A stretch of 64,000 nt of DNA from Noviherbaspirillum sp. UKPF54 (GTDB lineage Bacteria > Pseudomonadota > Gammaproteobacteria > Burkholderiales > Burkholderiaceae_D), in the NCBI RefSeq assembly GCF_007874125.1, contig NZ_CP040128.1:1612001-1676000 (forward strand). The letters run 5' to 3'. The translations under genes and the position numbers were made by a program. The notes below the pieces were generated by a model that was given only the letters and a program-made list of their open reading frames with translations, was not told the DNA's origin and made no database searches. Positions within the stretch are counted from its first letter, which is position 1; every line of letters starts with the position of its first letter. This document shows positions 43,504 through 52,065 of this stretch, in pieces.

Positions 43504-44781
43504 TCAATAGGCATAGTAGGGGCCCTTGCCGCCTGGCGTATCCCTGCCATGGATGGCGGTAAACACGCTGCGCCCATAGAAGAACGGCAATCCCCAGTCG
43601 AAGTACGACGACCACAATGAGGCAGGCGTCGTATTGTCGATGCCCGACATCGGGCCGGCCAGCGTCGGGAACGCGACGAACGAAGGATTGGCGTGGAACA
43701 GGTTGTCGGCATTGGCGACGCTGAACGACACTGTGCCGCTGGCACCGCCCACCTTCACTCCGATCATGGTCGCCGTCAGATTCCGGGTAAAGGGCGGGCA
43801 ATAGAAGCCATGGTCGTAGCCGCTGCAAATAGTGATGCCGGCGTCGTCGAAATAGATGGCATTGGAGCCGCTGTCGATGAAGCTCTTCGCGTATGTGCGA
43901 TTGTTGTAGATCGTCGTGAAATAGCCTGAGGCGGGGTCGAGGTTGAACACCTTTGCCGATCCGAGCGCATTGTTGGACTGCGTTCCGATGCCGAAGATCA
44001 GCGAGCCAGATACGGTTGCCGCGCCGCCCGGCGCCACTCCCGGCAGCTGCACCACGACGCCGTTATTGTCGGTTGCAAATCGTGCTACCGGATTCGGTAC
44101 CTGCTGCGCCAGCGGCGCGGTGGAGGGCGAGCAGGATGAAGAAGTGCAGGCGTAATAGAAACCGTTTTGCGCGGTGGTGCTGCACAGATCGCCGCAGTCC
44201 TGGTCCAGGGTGCCTACCCCGAGCACGCCATTCGCTCCGAACTGGGCGGCAGTGGTGGCCGGCGTAAGGGAATTCGAACATGCGTCCGGGATGGCGGCAA
44301 AACCGGCATCGCCTACCACGTGGACGGGCAGGGCGGAGACGCGCTGGCCGGCCAGCTTCACGTCGGCCGACCTGACCGGGCCCCAGACGGAGCTGCCGTC
44401 GGCGAATTGCACGCATTCCGCCAGCGCCAAGCCTCCCGTTTGCAGCTGTGGAAAGGACAACGCCGACTGCGAAGACGTCGCCGCGAGCGCCGAGGCGAAC
44501 AGCCGGAGACCGTTGGAACCGGTATCGAGAAGCACATGATCGATGGAGCGGCACCTCACTTCGCTGCCTGGTTCGCAAACCGTCACCGTGACGTAGGGGA
44601 TGTTCACGTTGTTGGACGGGCCGAGTTCGACGCTCACGGCCATCACGTTCGAGGTGGCACTGGCCGGCGACGATACCGACGTATTGGAACTAGGGGCGGC
44701 GGAATCCGAACCGCCCCCGCCGCCGCATGCAGCCAGCGAGGCGATCAAGGCGCACGACAGAAAAGCTGAAATCAAACGCAT
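43504..44781 (-). CDS. DUF3443 lipoprotein with pepsin-like DTG/DSG motifs
   Basis: 425 residues. The signal peptide ends in LAAC (Cys19), followed by a Gly run. Two motifs, LLDTGSNGLR (Asp86) and FIDSGSNAIYFDD (Asp303), resemble the paired catalytic Asp sites of bilobal pepsin-like aspartic proteases and are spaced as expected. Many Cys (CSNS, DCGDLC, CTSSSC) suggest disulfides. It lies 9 bp after the DUF2844 gene, a recurrent pair in Burkholderiales. Protease activity is an inference. Confidence 0.85.
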   Translation of the reverse strand: MRLISAFLSCALIASLAACGGGGGSDSAAPSSNTSVSSPASATSNVMAVSVELGPSNNVNIPYVTVTVCEPGSEVRCRSIDHVLLDTGSNGLRLFASALAATSSQSALSFPQLQTGGLALAECVQFADGSSVWGPVRSADVKLAGQRVSALPVHVVGDAGFAAIPDACSNSLTPATTAAQFGANGVLGVGTLDQDCGDLCSTTAQNGFYYACTSSSCSPSTAPLAQQVPNPVARFATDNNGVVVQLPGVAPGGAATVSGSLIFGIGTQSNNALGSAKVFNLDPASGYFTTIYNNRTYAKSFIDSGSNAIYFDDAGITICSGYDHGFYCPPFTRNLTATMIGVKVGGASGTVSFSVANADNLFHANPSFVAFPTLAGPMSGIDNTTPASLWSSYFDWGLPFFYGRSVFTAIHGRDTPGGKGPYYAY

Positions 44782-44790
44782 TTTTATTCC

Positions 44791-45246
44791 TTATTGCACG
44801 ACGTCCGCGCCCACACCCTGCGGCAGCGCCTGCGGCAGATAGGCGCGTCCTGAAAACGCGCCCATGCGGCCGTGAGACTGGATCACCAGGTCCGGCTGGC
44901 TCACCACCGCGTGACGCTGGGCCCGGTGCTTGCCCTGCATTGCGGTGGCAAAACGATCAAAATAGGCGCCGAGCAGTTGCCGGATGTCCGGCAGGGAGGG
45001 GCCTTCCCACGCGATCGCGAAGACTTTTCCGTCCAACGAAACATATTCCCGCACCACCGTGCCGGAAGGCAACTGGATCTCGTGCACGCTATAGCTGCCC
45101 GCGCCGGGCATGACCTGCGCCTTGGCGTGCATGGCCGATTTGTCGGCCTGCACGGATTCCACCGTGCCTCCCAGCGCCGCATGCGCCAGGCCGGAAATGC
45201 AGAATGCAGCGGCCGCGACGGCGGCCATCAAGTTTTTTTCGATCAT
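44791..45246 (-). CDS. DUF2844 secreted protein
   Basis: 151 residues from the ATG at 45246. MIEKNLMAAVAAAAFCISGL ending AHA is a signal peptide. The mature protein has VHEIQLPSGTVVREYVSLDGKVFAIAWEG, a DUF2844 hallmark split here across residues 60-90, and a Gln/His-rich C-terminus. It starts 1 bp after the uracil permease stop and precedes DUF3443 on the same strand, so the three may be co-transcribed. Function unknown; probably works with DUF3443 in the periplasm. Confidence 0.83.
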   Translation of the reverse strand: MIEKNLMAAVAAAAFCISGLAHAALGGTVESVQADKSAMHAKAQVMPGAGSYSVHEIQLPSGTVVREYVSLDGKVFAIAWEGPSLPDIRQLLGAYFDRFATAMQGKHRAQRHAVVSQPDLVIQSHGRMGAFSGRAYLPQALPQGVGADVVQ

Positions 45247-45247
45247 G

Positions 45248-46558
45248 TCAGTGTCCCGGATGCGATGCGCGCAGCGACAGAAGCGCATGCAGGATGATCG
45301 CACCGAAGGTGGCGGTGCCGATCCCGCCGAGCGAGAACTGCCCCAGCTTCAGCGTGAAGTCGCCCGCGCCGAGCACCAGGGTGACGGCGGCGACGATCAG
45401 GTTGCGGTTATTAGAAAAATCGACCTTGTTCTCGACCCAGATGCGCGCACCGGCCACCGCGATCAGACCGAATACCACGATCGACACGCCGCCCAGCACC
45501 GGGCCGGGAATGGTCTGGATGAGTGCGCCGAACTTGGGCGAAAAACCCAGCACGAGGGCGATCAGCGCCGCGACCACGAACACCAGTGTCGAATAGATCT
45601 TCGTGACCGCCATCACGCCGATGTTTTCGGCGTAGGTGGTGACGCCGGTGCCGCCCACGCTCGCCGACAGGATCGTGGCCACGCCGTCGCCCACGAAGGC
45701 GCGGCCCATGTAGCGGTCCAGGTTCTGGCCGGTCATTGCGCCGACCGCCTTGATGTGCCCGAGATTTTCCGCCACCAGGATAACCGCCACCGGCGCCAAC
45801 AGGGCCATCGCGTCGGCCTTGAACACCGGCGCCACGAATTGCGGCACACCGAACCAGGCGGCGTTGGCGACCGCGGCGAAGTCGATCGGCTTGCCCAGCC
45901 CTGCGCCATTGGTCAGCAATGCGTAGATGACGTACGCCAGCAGCAGGCCGATCAGGATCAGCAGGCGCTGCACCATGCCGCGAGTGAAGACGGCCACGGC
46001 GCCGACGCAGAACACCGTTACCAGGGCCATCCAGGCATCGAAGTTATTGCCGGTCACGCTTTTGACCGCGATCGGAGCCAGGTTCAGGCCGATCACCGCC
46101 ACCACCGCGCCGGTGACCACCGGCGGCATCAGCTTTTCAATCCAGCCGGTGCCGACGGCCATGACCAGCAGGCCGATCAGCGCGTAGACGACACCGCAGG
46201 CGATGATGCCGCCCAGCGCGACTGCGGTGTTGGTGTTCGGGCCCTGGCCGGCATAGCCGGTGACCAGGATGACCAGGCCGATGAAGGCGAAGCTCGAGCC
46301 GAGATAGCTCGGGACGCGACCGCCGACGAACAGGAAAAAGAGCAGGGTACCGACGCCAGACATGAAAATGGCGAGATTGGGATCGAAGCCCATCAGGAGC
46401 GGGGCGAGCACGGTCGCGCCGAACATGGCGACGACGTGCTGAATGCCCATGGCGATCGTCTGCGGCCACGGCAGGCGATCTTCGATGCCGATGACCGGCC
46501 CGAGGCCGTCGTTGGTGTTGCGGCGCATGCGCCAGGTGGGGAAATAGGGGCCTGCCAT
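45248..46558 (-). CDS. uraA: Uracil/xanthine permease (UraA, NCS2 family)
   Basis: 436 residues with about 14 membrane segments. Typical blocks: QHVVAMFGATVLAPLLMG near the N-terminus, SSFAFIGLV, VTGAVVAVIGLNLAP, ILVAENLGHIKAVG and GGTGVTTYAENIGVMA. It imports uracil by proton symport in the inner membrane. It is divergent from upp, the enzyme that converts imported uracil to UMP. A 9-bp-arm inverted repeat lies in its leader. Confidence 0.93.
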   Translation of the reverse strand: MAGPYFPTWRMRRNTNDGLGPVIGIEDRLPWPQTIAMGIQHVVAMFGATVLAPLLMGFDPNLAIFMSGVGTLLFFLFVGGRVPSYLGSSFAFIGLVILVTGYAGQGPNTNTAVALGGIIACGVVYALIGLLVMAVGTGWIEKLMPPVVTGAVVAVIGLNLAPIAVKSVTGNNFDAWMALVTVFCVGAVAVFTRGMVQRLLILIGLLLAYVIYALLTNGAGLGKPIDFAAVANAAWFGVPQFVAPVFKADAMALLAPVAVILVAENLGHIKAVGAMTGQNLDRYMGRAFVGDGVATILSASVGGTGVTTYAENIGVMAVTKIYSTLVFVVAALIALVLGFSPKFGALIQTIPGPVLGGVSIVVFGLIAVAGARIWVENKVDFSNNRNLIVAAVTLVLGAGDFTLKLGQFSLGGIGTATFGAIILHALLSLRASHPGH

Positions 46559-46580
46559 CGGGATCTCCAGGAGTATGCAA

Positions 46581-46599
46581 CCGGCTGCCGGGCAGCCGG
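46581..46599. promoter_or_regulatory. Inverted repeat in the uraA leader
   Basis: CCGGCTGCC-G-GGCAGCCGG, perfect 9-nt arms, lies 23 bp upstream of the uraA start codon and just upstream of its CTGGAG ribosome site. It could be an operator or an mRNA hairpin influencing uraA. Confidence 0.5.
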
Positions 46600-46697
46600 A
46601 TATTGAGTCAGTATTAATTTACCGACGGAAAGTGTATTGAGGTACGGAATAAATGACAATCGCTGGCGCGAAAAGCATTACACTTTCGTGCTATTCC

Positions 46698-46725
46698 TTG
46701 GCTGAACCGCACGGTTCGGTGCCAA
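46698..46725. promoter_or_regulatory. Interrupted palindrome in the upp leader
   Basis: GAACCG-CA-CGGTTC (46704-46717) is enclosed by TTGGC/GCCAA (46698-46702 and 46721-46725), giving an imperfect 28-bp palindrome that ends 28 bp before the upp start. Operator or hairpin; not a known motif to me. Confidence 0.45.
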
Positions 46726-46753
46726 ATTCATAACGTCACACTTCGAAACACCG

Positions 46754-47404
46754 ATGAAACAAGATCCACGCTTCCCCAACCTGCACATCCTCGACCACCC
46801 GCTGATCCAGCATAAGCTGACGCATATGCGTGACCGCGACACCTCGACGCGGACCTTCCGCGAGCTGTTGCGCGAAATTACTCTTCTCATGGGGTACGAA
46901 ATCACGCGCAATCTGCCGCTGACCACGCTGCGTATCGAAACACCGATGCAAAGCATGGATGCGCCCGTGATCGCCGGTAAAAAGATGGTTGTGGTGCCGG
47001 TGCTGCGCGCCGGGATCGGCATGAGCGACGGCTTGCTGGAACTGGTGCCGTCCGCGCGCGTCGGCCACATCGGCGTCTATCGCGATCCGGACACCCACCG
47101 CCCGGTGGAGTACCTGGTGCGCTTGCCAGATTTGGCAGAGCGCCATTTCATCCTCTGCGATCCCATGCTGGCGACCGGTAACTCGGCGGTGCACGCGGTA
47201 GACGTGCTGAAGAGGCGCGGCGTCAGCGACGAGCAGATCGTGTTCCTGGCGCTGGTTGCCGCACCTGAAGGCGTTCAGGTGTTCCAGAACGCGCATCCGA
47301 ATGTGAAGGTCTATGTGGCGTCGCTCGACGAGCGCCTCAACGAGCATGCCTACATTATTCCCGGGCTCGGCGACGCCGGCGACCGCCTGTTCGGCACGAA
47401 ATAA
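46754..47404 (+). CDS. upp: Uracil phosphoribosyltransferase
   Basis: 216 residues. It converts uracil and PRPP to UMP. Visible signatures are LVQHKL-like [11 protein letters not shown] near the N-terminus, [23 protein letters not shown], and the PRPP loop [13 protein letters not shown]; the C-terminus [15 protein letters not shown] is typical. It is divergent from uraA, so uptake and salvage are arranged together with hairpins in both leaders. Confidence 0.95.
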   Translation: MKQDPRFPNLHILDHPLIQHKLTHMRDRDTSTRTFRELLREITLLMGYEITRNLPLTTLRIETPMQSMDAPVIAGKKMVVVPVLRAGIGMSDGLLELVPSARVGHIGVYRDPDTHRPVEYLVRLPDLAERHFILCDPMLATGNSAVHAVDVLKRRGVSDEQIVFLALVAAPEGVQVFQNAHPNVKVYVASLDERLNEHAYIIPGLGDAGDRLFGTK

Positions 47405-47442
47405 GTCGGAAGCAGGGCGCTCGCACGCCCCGCCGCTTGGCA

Positions 47443-48381
47443 TTACCGCTTGCGCGCCGCGAGCGCCTTGGTGACTTCCATTTGCGACTGTTGGAAACCG
47501 GCGCTCGGCACGATTTCCTTGCTGCGGTCGGAGAGCGCATCGAGATTGGCGACGAGCTGCTCGACCGCGTCCGGACGTTCGCCGATATGCACGCCGTCGC
47601 TCAGCGTAACGTAGGAACACGAGAAGGTGCCGGCGCCGGCGCACAGGATGGCGCGGGTCGGCGCTTCGCGCGATGCCAGGTAGAGCATGCCGGGCGTGAC
47701 GCTTTCCGGCGTCAGGAGCGCCAGCACCTCGGCCGGCATCAGGTCTTCCGTCATGCGAGTGGCGGCGGTCGGCGCCAGGCAATTGACCCGGACTCCGTAT
47801 TTTTCGCCTTCCAGCGACAGCGTCTGCATCAGGCCGACCAGCGCCATCTTGGCCGCGCCGTAGTTGGACTGGCCGAAATTGCCGAACAGCCCCGACGATG
47901 AGGTGGTCATCACGATGCGGCCGTAATTCTGCTGTTTCATGATGTCCCAAACCGCCTTGGTGCAGATGACTGCACCCATCAGGTGCACGTCGACGATCGC
48001 GCGGAAGTCGTCCAGTGTCATCTTGGTAAAACTTTTGTCGCGCAGGAATCCGGCATTGTTGACGAGGATGTCGATGCGATTCCATTCGCGCATGGCCTGT
48101 TCCACCATTTCCTGCACACCGGCCGGGTCCGTGACGGACGCCGGGCTGGCGATCGCCTGGCCGCCCGCAGCGCGGATTTCCGCCACCACGCTTTCGGCTG
48201 CGGACAGGCCGTTTCCGGTGCCGTCGCGGGCTACGCCGAGGTCGTTGACGACGACTTTCGCGCCGCGCGCGGCGAGTTGCAATGCATGGGAACGGCCAAG
48301 GCCGCCGCCGGCGCCGGTCACGATGGCGACTTGCCCGTCGAAGCGAATCGAGTCCGGCATGGTTTGTGAGTTGGTGGTCAT
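47443..48381 (-). CDS. Short-chain dehydrogenase/reductase (3-hydroxyacyl-CoA dehydrogenase-like)
   Basis: 312 residues from the ATG at 48381; an upstream ATG at 48405 is possible. The Rossmann motif is VTGAGGGLGRSHA, followed by NNAGFLRD and the active-site YGAAK with Ser in TSSSGLFG. The insert VVVNDLGVARDGTG is typical of the MFE-2-type (peroxisomal-like) hydroxyacyl-CoA dehydrogenase group. A C-terminal tail of about 60 residues follows the SDR fold. It is monocistronic and convergent with upp. Role in beta-oxidation-like metabolism is inferred. Confidence 0.88.
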   Translation of the reverse strand: MTTNSQTMPDSIRFDGQVAIVTGAGGGLGRSHALQLAARGAKVVVNDLGVARDGTGNGLSAAESVVAEIRAAGGQAIASPASVTDPAGVQEMVEQAMREWNRIDILVNNAGFLRDKSFTKMTLDDFRAIVDVHLMGAVICTKAVWDIMKQQNYGRIVMTTSSSGLFGNFGQSNYGAAKMALVGLMQTLSLEGEKYGVRVNCLAPTAATRMTEDLMPAEVLALLTPESVTPGMLYLASREAPTRAILCAGAGTFSCSYVTLSDGVHIGERPDAVEQLVANLDALSDRSKEIVPSAGFQQSQMEVTKALAARKR

Positions 48382-48541
48382 GATAGGAGTAAAAATAATT
48401 AACAAACGACAATATTAATCGAATTTCCGATTCGCGAAAAAAAGGGGAAAAAGGGAGAAAAGGGCCAATGAGAGGAATTGACGGCGAAGAACCCGCGTGC
48501 TCGGCATTTGGGATTGCGCCACGATTGTTACACTTCGTCGC

Positions 48542-49054
48542 ATGAAAAAATATCTCTCGGCGCTTGTTCTGTGCATCGCGGCCGCCGCGCCTGCGGCTTT
48601 TGCAAACACCTCCGGCGAGGTCCCGGTCGGCGGCATGCTGCGCGAAGCGCAAATGCAAGGCTTGTCCGGTGCTTCCGGCCAGTTGTCGGCTTACCGGGGC
48701 AAACCTTTGATTATCAACGTCTGGGCCAGCTGGTGCGGCCCCTGTCGGATGGAAATGGGATCGCTGGAACGGCTGTCGCGCCGTTTTGGCGGCAAGAATT
48801 TCAACGTGATCGGCATCTCCACCGACGACTATCGCGAGCCTGCGCAGGCATTCCTGCGCCAGTCCGGCACGACCTTCCCCAATTTCATCGATAGCAAGCT
48901 CTTCCTTGAGAACATGCTGGGCGCCGACCGGATTCCGCTGACGTTGCTGGTGGATGCCAAGGGCCAGGTGCTCGGCAAATACTACGGGGCCCGGCAATGG
49001 GACAGTCCCGAGTCCATTGAAATGATCGTCAAGGCTTTCCGCCTCAAGATCTGA
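48542..49054 (+). CDS. TlpA-family periplasmic thioredoxin-like protein
   Basis: 170 residues from the ATG at 48542. MKKYLSALVLCIAAAAPAAF ending in AN is a signal peptide. The redox motif WCGPC has Cys65 and Cys68, the cis-Pro is in RIPLTLLVDAKG, and the fold fits TlpA/ResA. It probably reduces periplasmic disulfides, for example in cytochrome c maturation. It is divergent from the SDR gene. A weak hairpin CCGG/CCGG and T-run lie just after the stop. Confidence 0.9.
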   Translation: MKKYLSALVLCIAAAAPAAFANTSGEVPVGGMLREAQMQGLSGASGQLSAYRGKPLIINVWASWCGPCRMEMGSLERLSRRFGGKNFNVIGISTDDYREPAQAFLRQSGTTFPNFIDSKLFLENMLGADRIPLTLLVDAKGQVLGKYYGARQWDSPESIEMIVKAFRLKI

Positions 49055-49183
49055 AGCATTCCGGAGTGGCCGGGGTTTTTAAAGGTCGGAGAATGTGCGG
49101 CCTCGTCGTCGCTTTCAAGGGAAGTTTCTATCCGACGCAAAGTATCATCAGCGAGGATATGGCGGTCGATCAATCGGCTTTTA

Positions 49184-49840
49184 TCAGCTGCCTACTGTGC
49201 CGGCGACAATATTGATCGTTAAACCAATGATTGCGGCATTGAACAGGAAACTAAGCAATGATTGTGCGAGCACCGCTTTCCGCATGGGCGTCGTCGATAC
49301 GCTGATATCGGACGTCTGCGCTGCCACCGCAATAGTGAACGAGAAATACAAAAAGTCCCAATAGACAGGTTTGAGCTTGTTATCGGGGAAGCGTAGCGGC
49401 TTCACTTCGGGGGCGGCCCGGTAAAACATGTGGGCATAGTGGAACATGTAGATGACGCCGACCAACAGCCAGGAGCCAAATACGGTGAAGGCGGTCAGAC
49501 CGTAGTGGAACAGGCGATCGCCGCCGGACACCTGCTTGGCCGAAGCCAGTTCCACCATAATGGCCGCGAGACTGAGGACGGCGCCCAGCGACATTATGAC
49601 CAGCACGAAGACGGCGTTGTTATCTTCCTGTTTCGCCAAGCGATGCATACGTGTCTCGTCGCTATGGGCGATCAGCCAGCATATCAGCGCCAGGTAGGAC
49701 CAGACCGCGACGTTCCATGCCATCAGCATGCGCACCACCGGACTCCACGCACCGGGAGCGACGAAACCGGCGATGGCGCCGCACAGGAGTGATCCCATCA
49801 GGCGCGGGTGGGAGCGCAGGAGCATCAGGCGGTCGCGCAT
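49184..49840 (-). CDS. DUF1345 membrane protein
   Basis: 218 residues from the ATG at 49840 (MRDRLMLLRSHPRLMGSLLC); the frame continues upstream to 50149 but that part is not credible. Five or six membrane helices are visible, with the conserved blocks SDETRMHRLAKQEDNN, HYGLTAFTVFGSWLLVGVIY and KPVYWDFLYFSFTIAVAAQTSDI split along the protein. The family is uncharacterised. No operon partner. Confidence 0.85.
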   Translation of the reverse strand: MRDRLMLLRSHPRLMGSLLCGAIAGFVAPGAWSPVVRMLMAWNVAVWSYLALICWLIAHSDETRMHRLAKQEDNNAVFVLVIMSLGAVLSLAAIMVELASAKQVSGGDRLFHYGLTAFTVFGSWLLVGVIYMFHYAHMFYRAAPEVKPLRFPDNKLKPVYWDFLYFSFTIAVAAQTSDISVSTTPMRKAVLAQSLLSFLFNAAIIGLTINIVAGTVGS

Positions 49841-50379
49841 GTCGATTCTTGAAAATGGCGGGCGGATTAATAGTTTAGCAAGCTCACAGCAGTAGAACTG
49901 AGCTACTTGGATAACGAACAATGCACGACAAACCATGGCAACATCAATACGAATTTTTCCAGGTGGACCGATAGGTGTTGATCGTCGCTCGTGCGTCCCG
50001 GCGCGCCTGCGAATGTAGACGCTGTCGACGGGCAATCCTACCGTCCGCATTATATTTCGTGACGCGTCACAAAAAGCCCTTGATCTTGAAGGCAAAAACG
50101 AAAAGACGACATGGAAAGTTTTTTGGCATAAGACCGATGTGGGGACCAAAGTAGATTTAGAGGGCCTTCAGTCCCAGTCATAAGTTCGCATAATTTATAT
50201 TATGTCAAATACGCGCTGCAAGTTAATGGCGCAGTTGATAGCAATGCGGACACGAGTAAGCGGACACAAAACCCCCCTATATCGAATATGACGGACGCAT
50301 CCATGGCTGGTGCGCTTGCATCGATAAGCGGAACAGGAGGATTACACGTGAAAATTCTTCATGCCACGCCTTTTAAGCC
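49841..50379. other. Long intergenic region upstream of DUF1345 gene
   Basis: About 540 bp, AT-richer than average, with no convincing gene. It contains a 12-bp palindrome GTGACGCGTCAC (50059-50070), two GCGGACAC copies near 50250, and a 12-codon mini-ORF with a perfect AGGAGG (50335-50386). It may be the remains of a deleted gene. Confidence 0.45.
50059..50070. promoter_or_regulatory. Perfect 12-bp palindrome
   Basis: GTGACGCGTCAC lies about 220 bp upstream of the DUF1345 start. The half-site GTGAC/GTCAC resembles CRP-family and some GntR half-sites, but the spacing does not fit a standard CRP box. Function unknown. Confidence 0.35.
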
Positions 50380-50386
50380 TCACTGA
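50348..50386 (+). CDS. 12-residue mini-ORF with perfect ribosome site
   Basis: AGGAGG at 50335-50340 is 7 bp from a GTG start; the peptide MKILHATPFKPH ends at a TGA that overlaps the end of the convergent cytochrome c gene. It may be the surviving start of a truncated gene, or a leader-type mini-ORF. Coding status is uncertain. Confidence 0.25.
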   Translation: MKILHATPFKPH

Positions 50387-50697
50387 TTCTGATTGGCGGA
50401 TGGGAAATTGTAATAAAGCTTATTCAGGTACTGGGCCACCGCCTCGATATCGGCCTTGCTCCACCGTGCGCGGCTGACGCTTTCCCAGCGTCGCACTTGA
50501 GCCGTAAGGCTTGTCCAATCTGTGACAAGACCGCGCTCGCGCCAATGCACCTGCTCTGTATGACATGCAACACAGTGTGTCGAGTAAAGCAATTCACCTC
50601 GCGACAACTGTGCTTCCGTTGCTGCTTCCACAGCGGGACACGCCCCTATGAGGCACGATACGCATGTAGAAAAAAATAACCTCTTCCATGGCGACAT
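50380..50697 (-). CDS. Small periplasmic cytochrome c
   Basis: 105 residues from the ATG at 50697, with GGGAG upstream; frame extension to 50832 looks non-coding. A signal peptide (MSPWKRLFFSTCVSCLIGAC then PAVEA) precedes one haem-binding motif CVACH (Cys42, Cys45, His46). The remainder (WTSLTAQVRRWESVSR; EAVAQYLNKLYYNFP) resembles DHC/diheme-like small cytochromes. The distal Met ligand is not obvious. Electron partner unknown. Confidence 0.82.
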   Translation of the reverse strand: MSPWKRLFFSTCVSCLIGACPAVEAATEAQLSRGELLYSTHCVACHTEQVHWRERGLVTDWTSLTAQVRRWESVSRARWSKADIEAVAQYLNKLYYNFPSANQNQ

Positions 50698-50886
50698 TTT
50701 GACTCCCGCATATACACGCCGACCTCGGTATTGCCAGCCACTCGGCAGGACGGCTTGACATGTTCCAGGGCAAGGCGACATTAACTTCCACCGTTTCGGC
50801 CGCTCACAATCATCAATGCGATACAAGTGCACCGACCCGATTGATCGAAATCGACGTCATGAACTGAGAACGCCTTGCGTACGTTA

Positions 50887-50900
50887 TACCGTGTACGGTA
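50887..50900. promoter_or_regulatory. Palindromic operator-like site
   Basis: TACCGT-GT-ACGGTA, perfect 6-nt arms, lies between the cytochrome c gene and the surface-lipoprotein gene. It fits TACCRTNTAYGGTA together with the palindrome at 30937-30950. The form recalls TetR-family operators. Confidence 0.45.
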
Positions 50901-51066
50901 CGCGGCCCAATTGAGCTTGCACAGCGCGTAGTCATGTTCGCTGTTCTACATTGAATTTGCCGTCATTTCATTACTGGGGCAATGTCGAACCCGAAATCCG
51001 CTTTTCTCTCCAAAACGTCAGCGTCCACAAACGGCACATGGGAAGGTACTGGAAAGGATCTTTATC

Positions 51067-51525
51067 ATGACCAGCAAGAAAATTTCTGTTTTGATTTCTG
51101 CCGCAGTATTGGGCCTTTCAGCATGTACTGTCCCGCCGACCCAGGAACAATCGGGGATGGTGATAGGCGGCGCACTCGGCGGAGTGCTCGGCTCCCAGGT
51201 AGGGGGCGGCGAAGGCAGGACGGTGGCAACCATCGTTGGCACGCTCGTCGGCGCGTCGATCGGAGGTGCCGTTGGTCGTTCCATGGATGATCAAGACCGT
51301 ATCAAAGTTGCGCGCAGCCTGGAGACCGTTCGCACCGGCGTCGCTTCGCAATGGCGCAACCCGGACACCGGCAATGAATATACGGTAGTCCCGACCCGCA
51401 CCTATGACTCAGCCGGAGCTCCCTGCCGGGAATACACCGTTAACGCGACTATTGGCGGAAAGCGCGAAAAAGTGTATGGCACCGCCTGCCGCCAGCGGGA
51501 TGGAAGCTGGAGAACAGCAGGTTGA
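51067..51525 (+). CDS. Glycine-zipper surface-antigen lipoprotein
   Basis: 152 residues. The lipobox LSAC (Cys20) follows a short signal peptide. A glycine zipper (GMVIGGALGGVLGSQVGGGEG; GTLVGASIGGAVG) precedes a C-terminal domain (WRNPDTGNEYTVVPTRTY, then CREYTVNATIGGKREKVYGTAC) typical of the 17-kDa surface antigen/RT0821 group. AAGGA lies upstream of the ATG. Outer-membrane location is likely; function unknown. Confidence 0.85.
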   Translation: MTSKKISVLISAAVLGLSACTVPPTQEQSGMVIGGALGGVLGSQVGGGEGRTVATIVGTLVGASIGGAVGRSMDDQDRIKVARSLETVRTGVASQWRNPDTGNEYTVVPTRTYDSAGAPCREYTVNATIGGKREKVYGTACRQRDGSWRTAG

Positions 51526-51674
51526 ATCGATTGCGAACTGGCCCCCTACTCAACGCGGTGCGCAGGGAATCGAAAGTTTGCGTTAAATCAGACCTCCGCA
51601 TAGGCAAGCGGGCCCACCGCACCGCACTGCCTAGACTGATCTTCAGACACCCGTGCGTATCGAGGAGGTGCAAC

Positions 51675-52046
51675 ATGGATGACCGCAAATCTGATCAACT
51701 GTCGGACGGGAAAAGCACCTTGCTCCAGAAACTGGACGCCGTGGGCTGGGGCCTCTTTCTGATCTGGATGGGGGCGGCTTTTCTGACAAACATGCGTTGG
51801 GGATTCGCCTTGATCGGGGTCGGCGTTATCGTGCTCGGCGGGCAGGCGGCGCGCAGGTATTTCCAGCTGTCCGTGGACTGGTTCTGGCTGGTGCTCGGAT
51901 TCGTGTTCGCGGTCTGGGGCATTCTGGAATCATTGCAGTGGCAGTTTGGCGAATCATTGATACCCGGCGGCCTGCTGCCCGTCGTGTTCATCGTCGCCGG
52001 GATTGCCCTCGTCGCTTCCGCCTTGTGGCGCAAGTCGCAACATTAA
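51675..52046 (+). CDS. Small integral membrane protein
   Basis: 123 residues from the ATG at 51675, preceded by GGAGGTG. Four hydrophobic helices (about 25-45, 48-62, 72-88 and 98-116) follow a charged N-terminus (MDDRKSDQLSDGKS). I recognise no family with certainty. It lies 19 bp upstream of the phosphoribosyltransferase gene and may be in one operon with it. Confidence 0.65.
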   Translation: MDDRKSDQLSDGKSTLLQKLDAVGWGLFLIWMGAAFLTNMRWGFALIGVGVIVLGGQAARRYFQLSVDWFWLVLGFVFAVWGILESLQWQFGESLIPGGLLPVVFIVAGIALVASALWRKSQH

Positions 52047-52065
52047 TCGCGCACCACATCACGCC

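Noticed and set aside
46736..48997. 753-codon leftward frame covering upp and the SDR region
   Set aside because: It crosses genes on both strands, has no domain, and contradicts upp and SDR, which have clear motifs.
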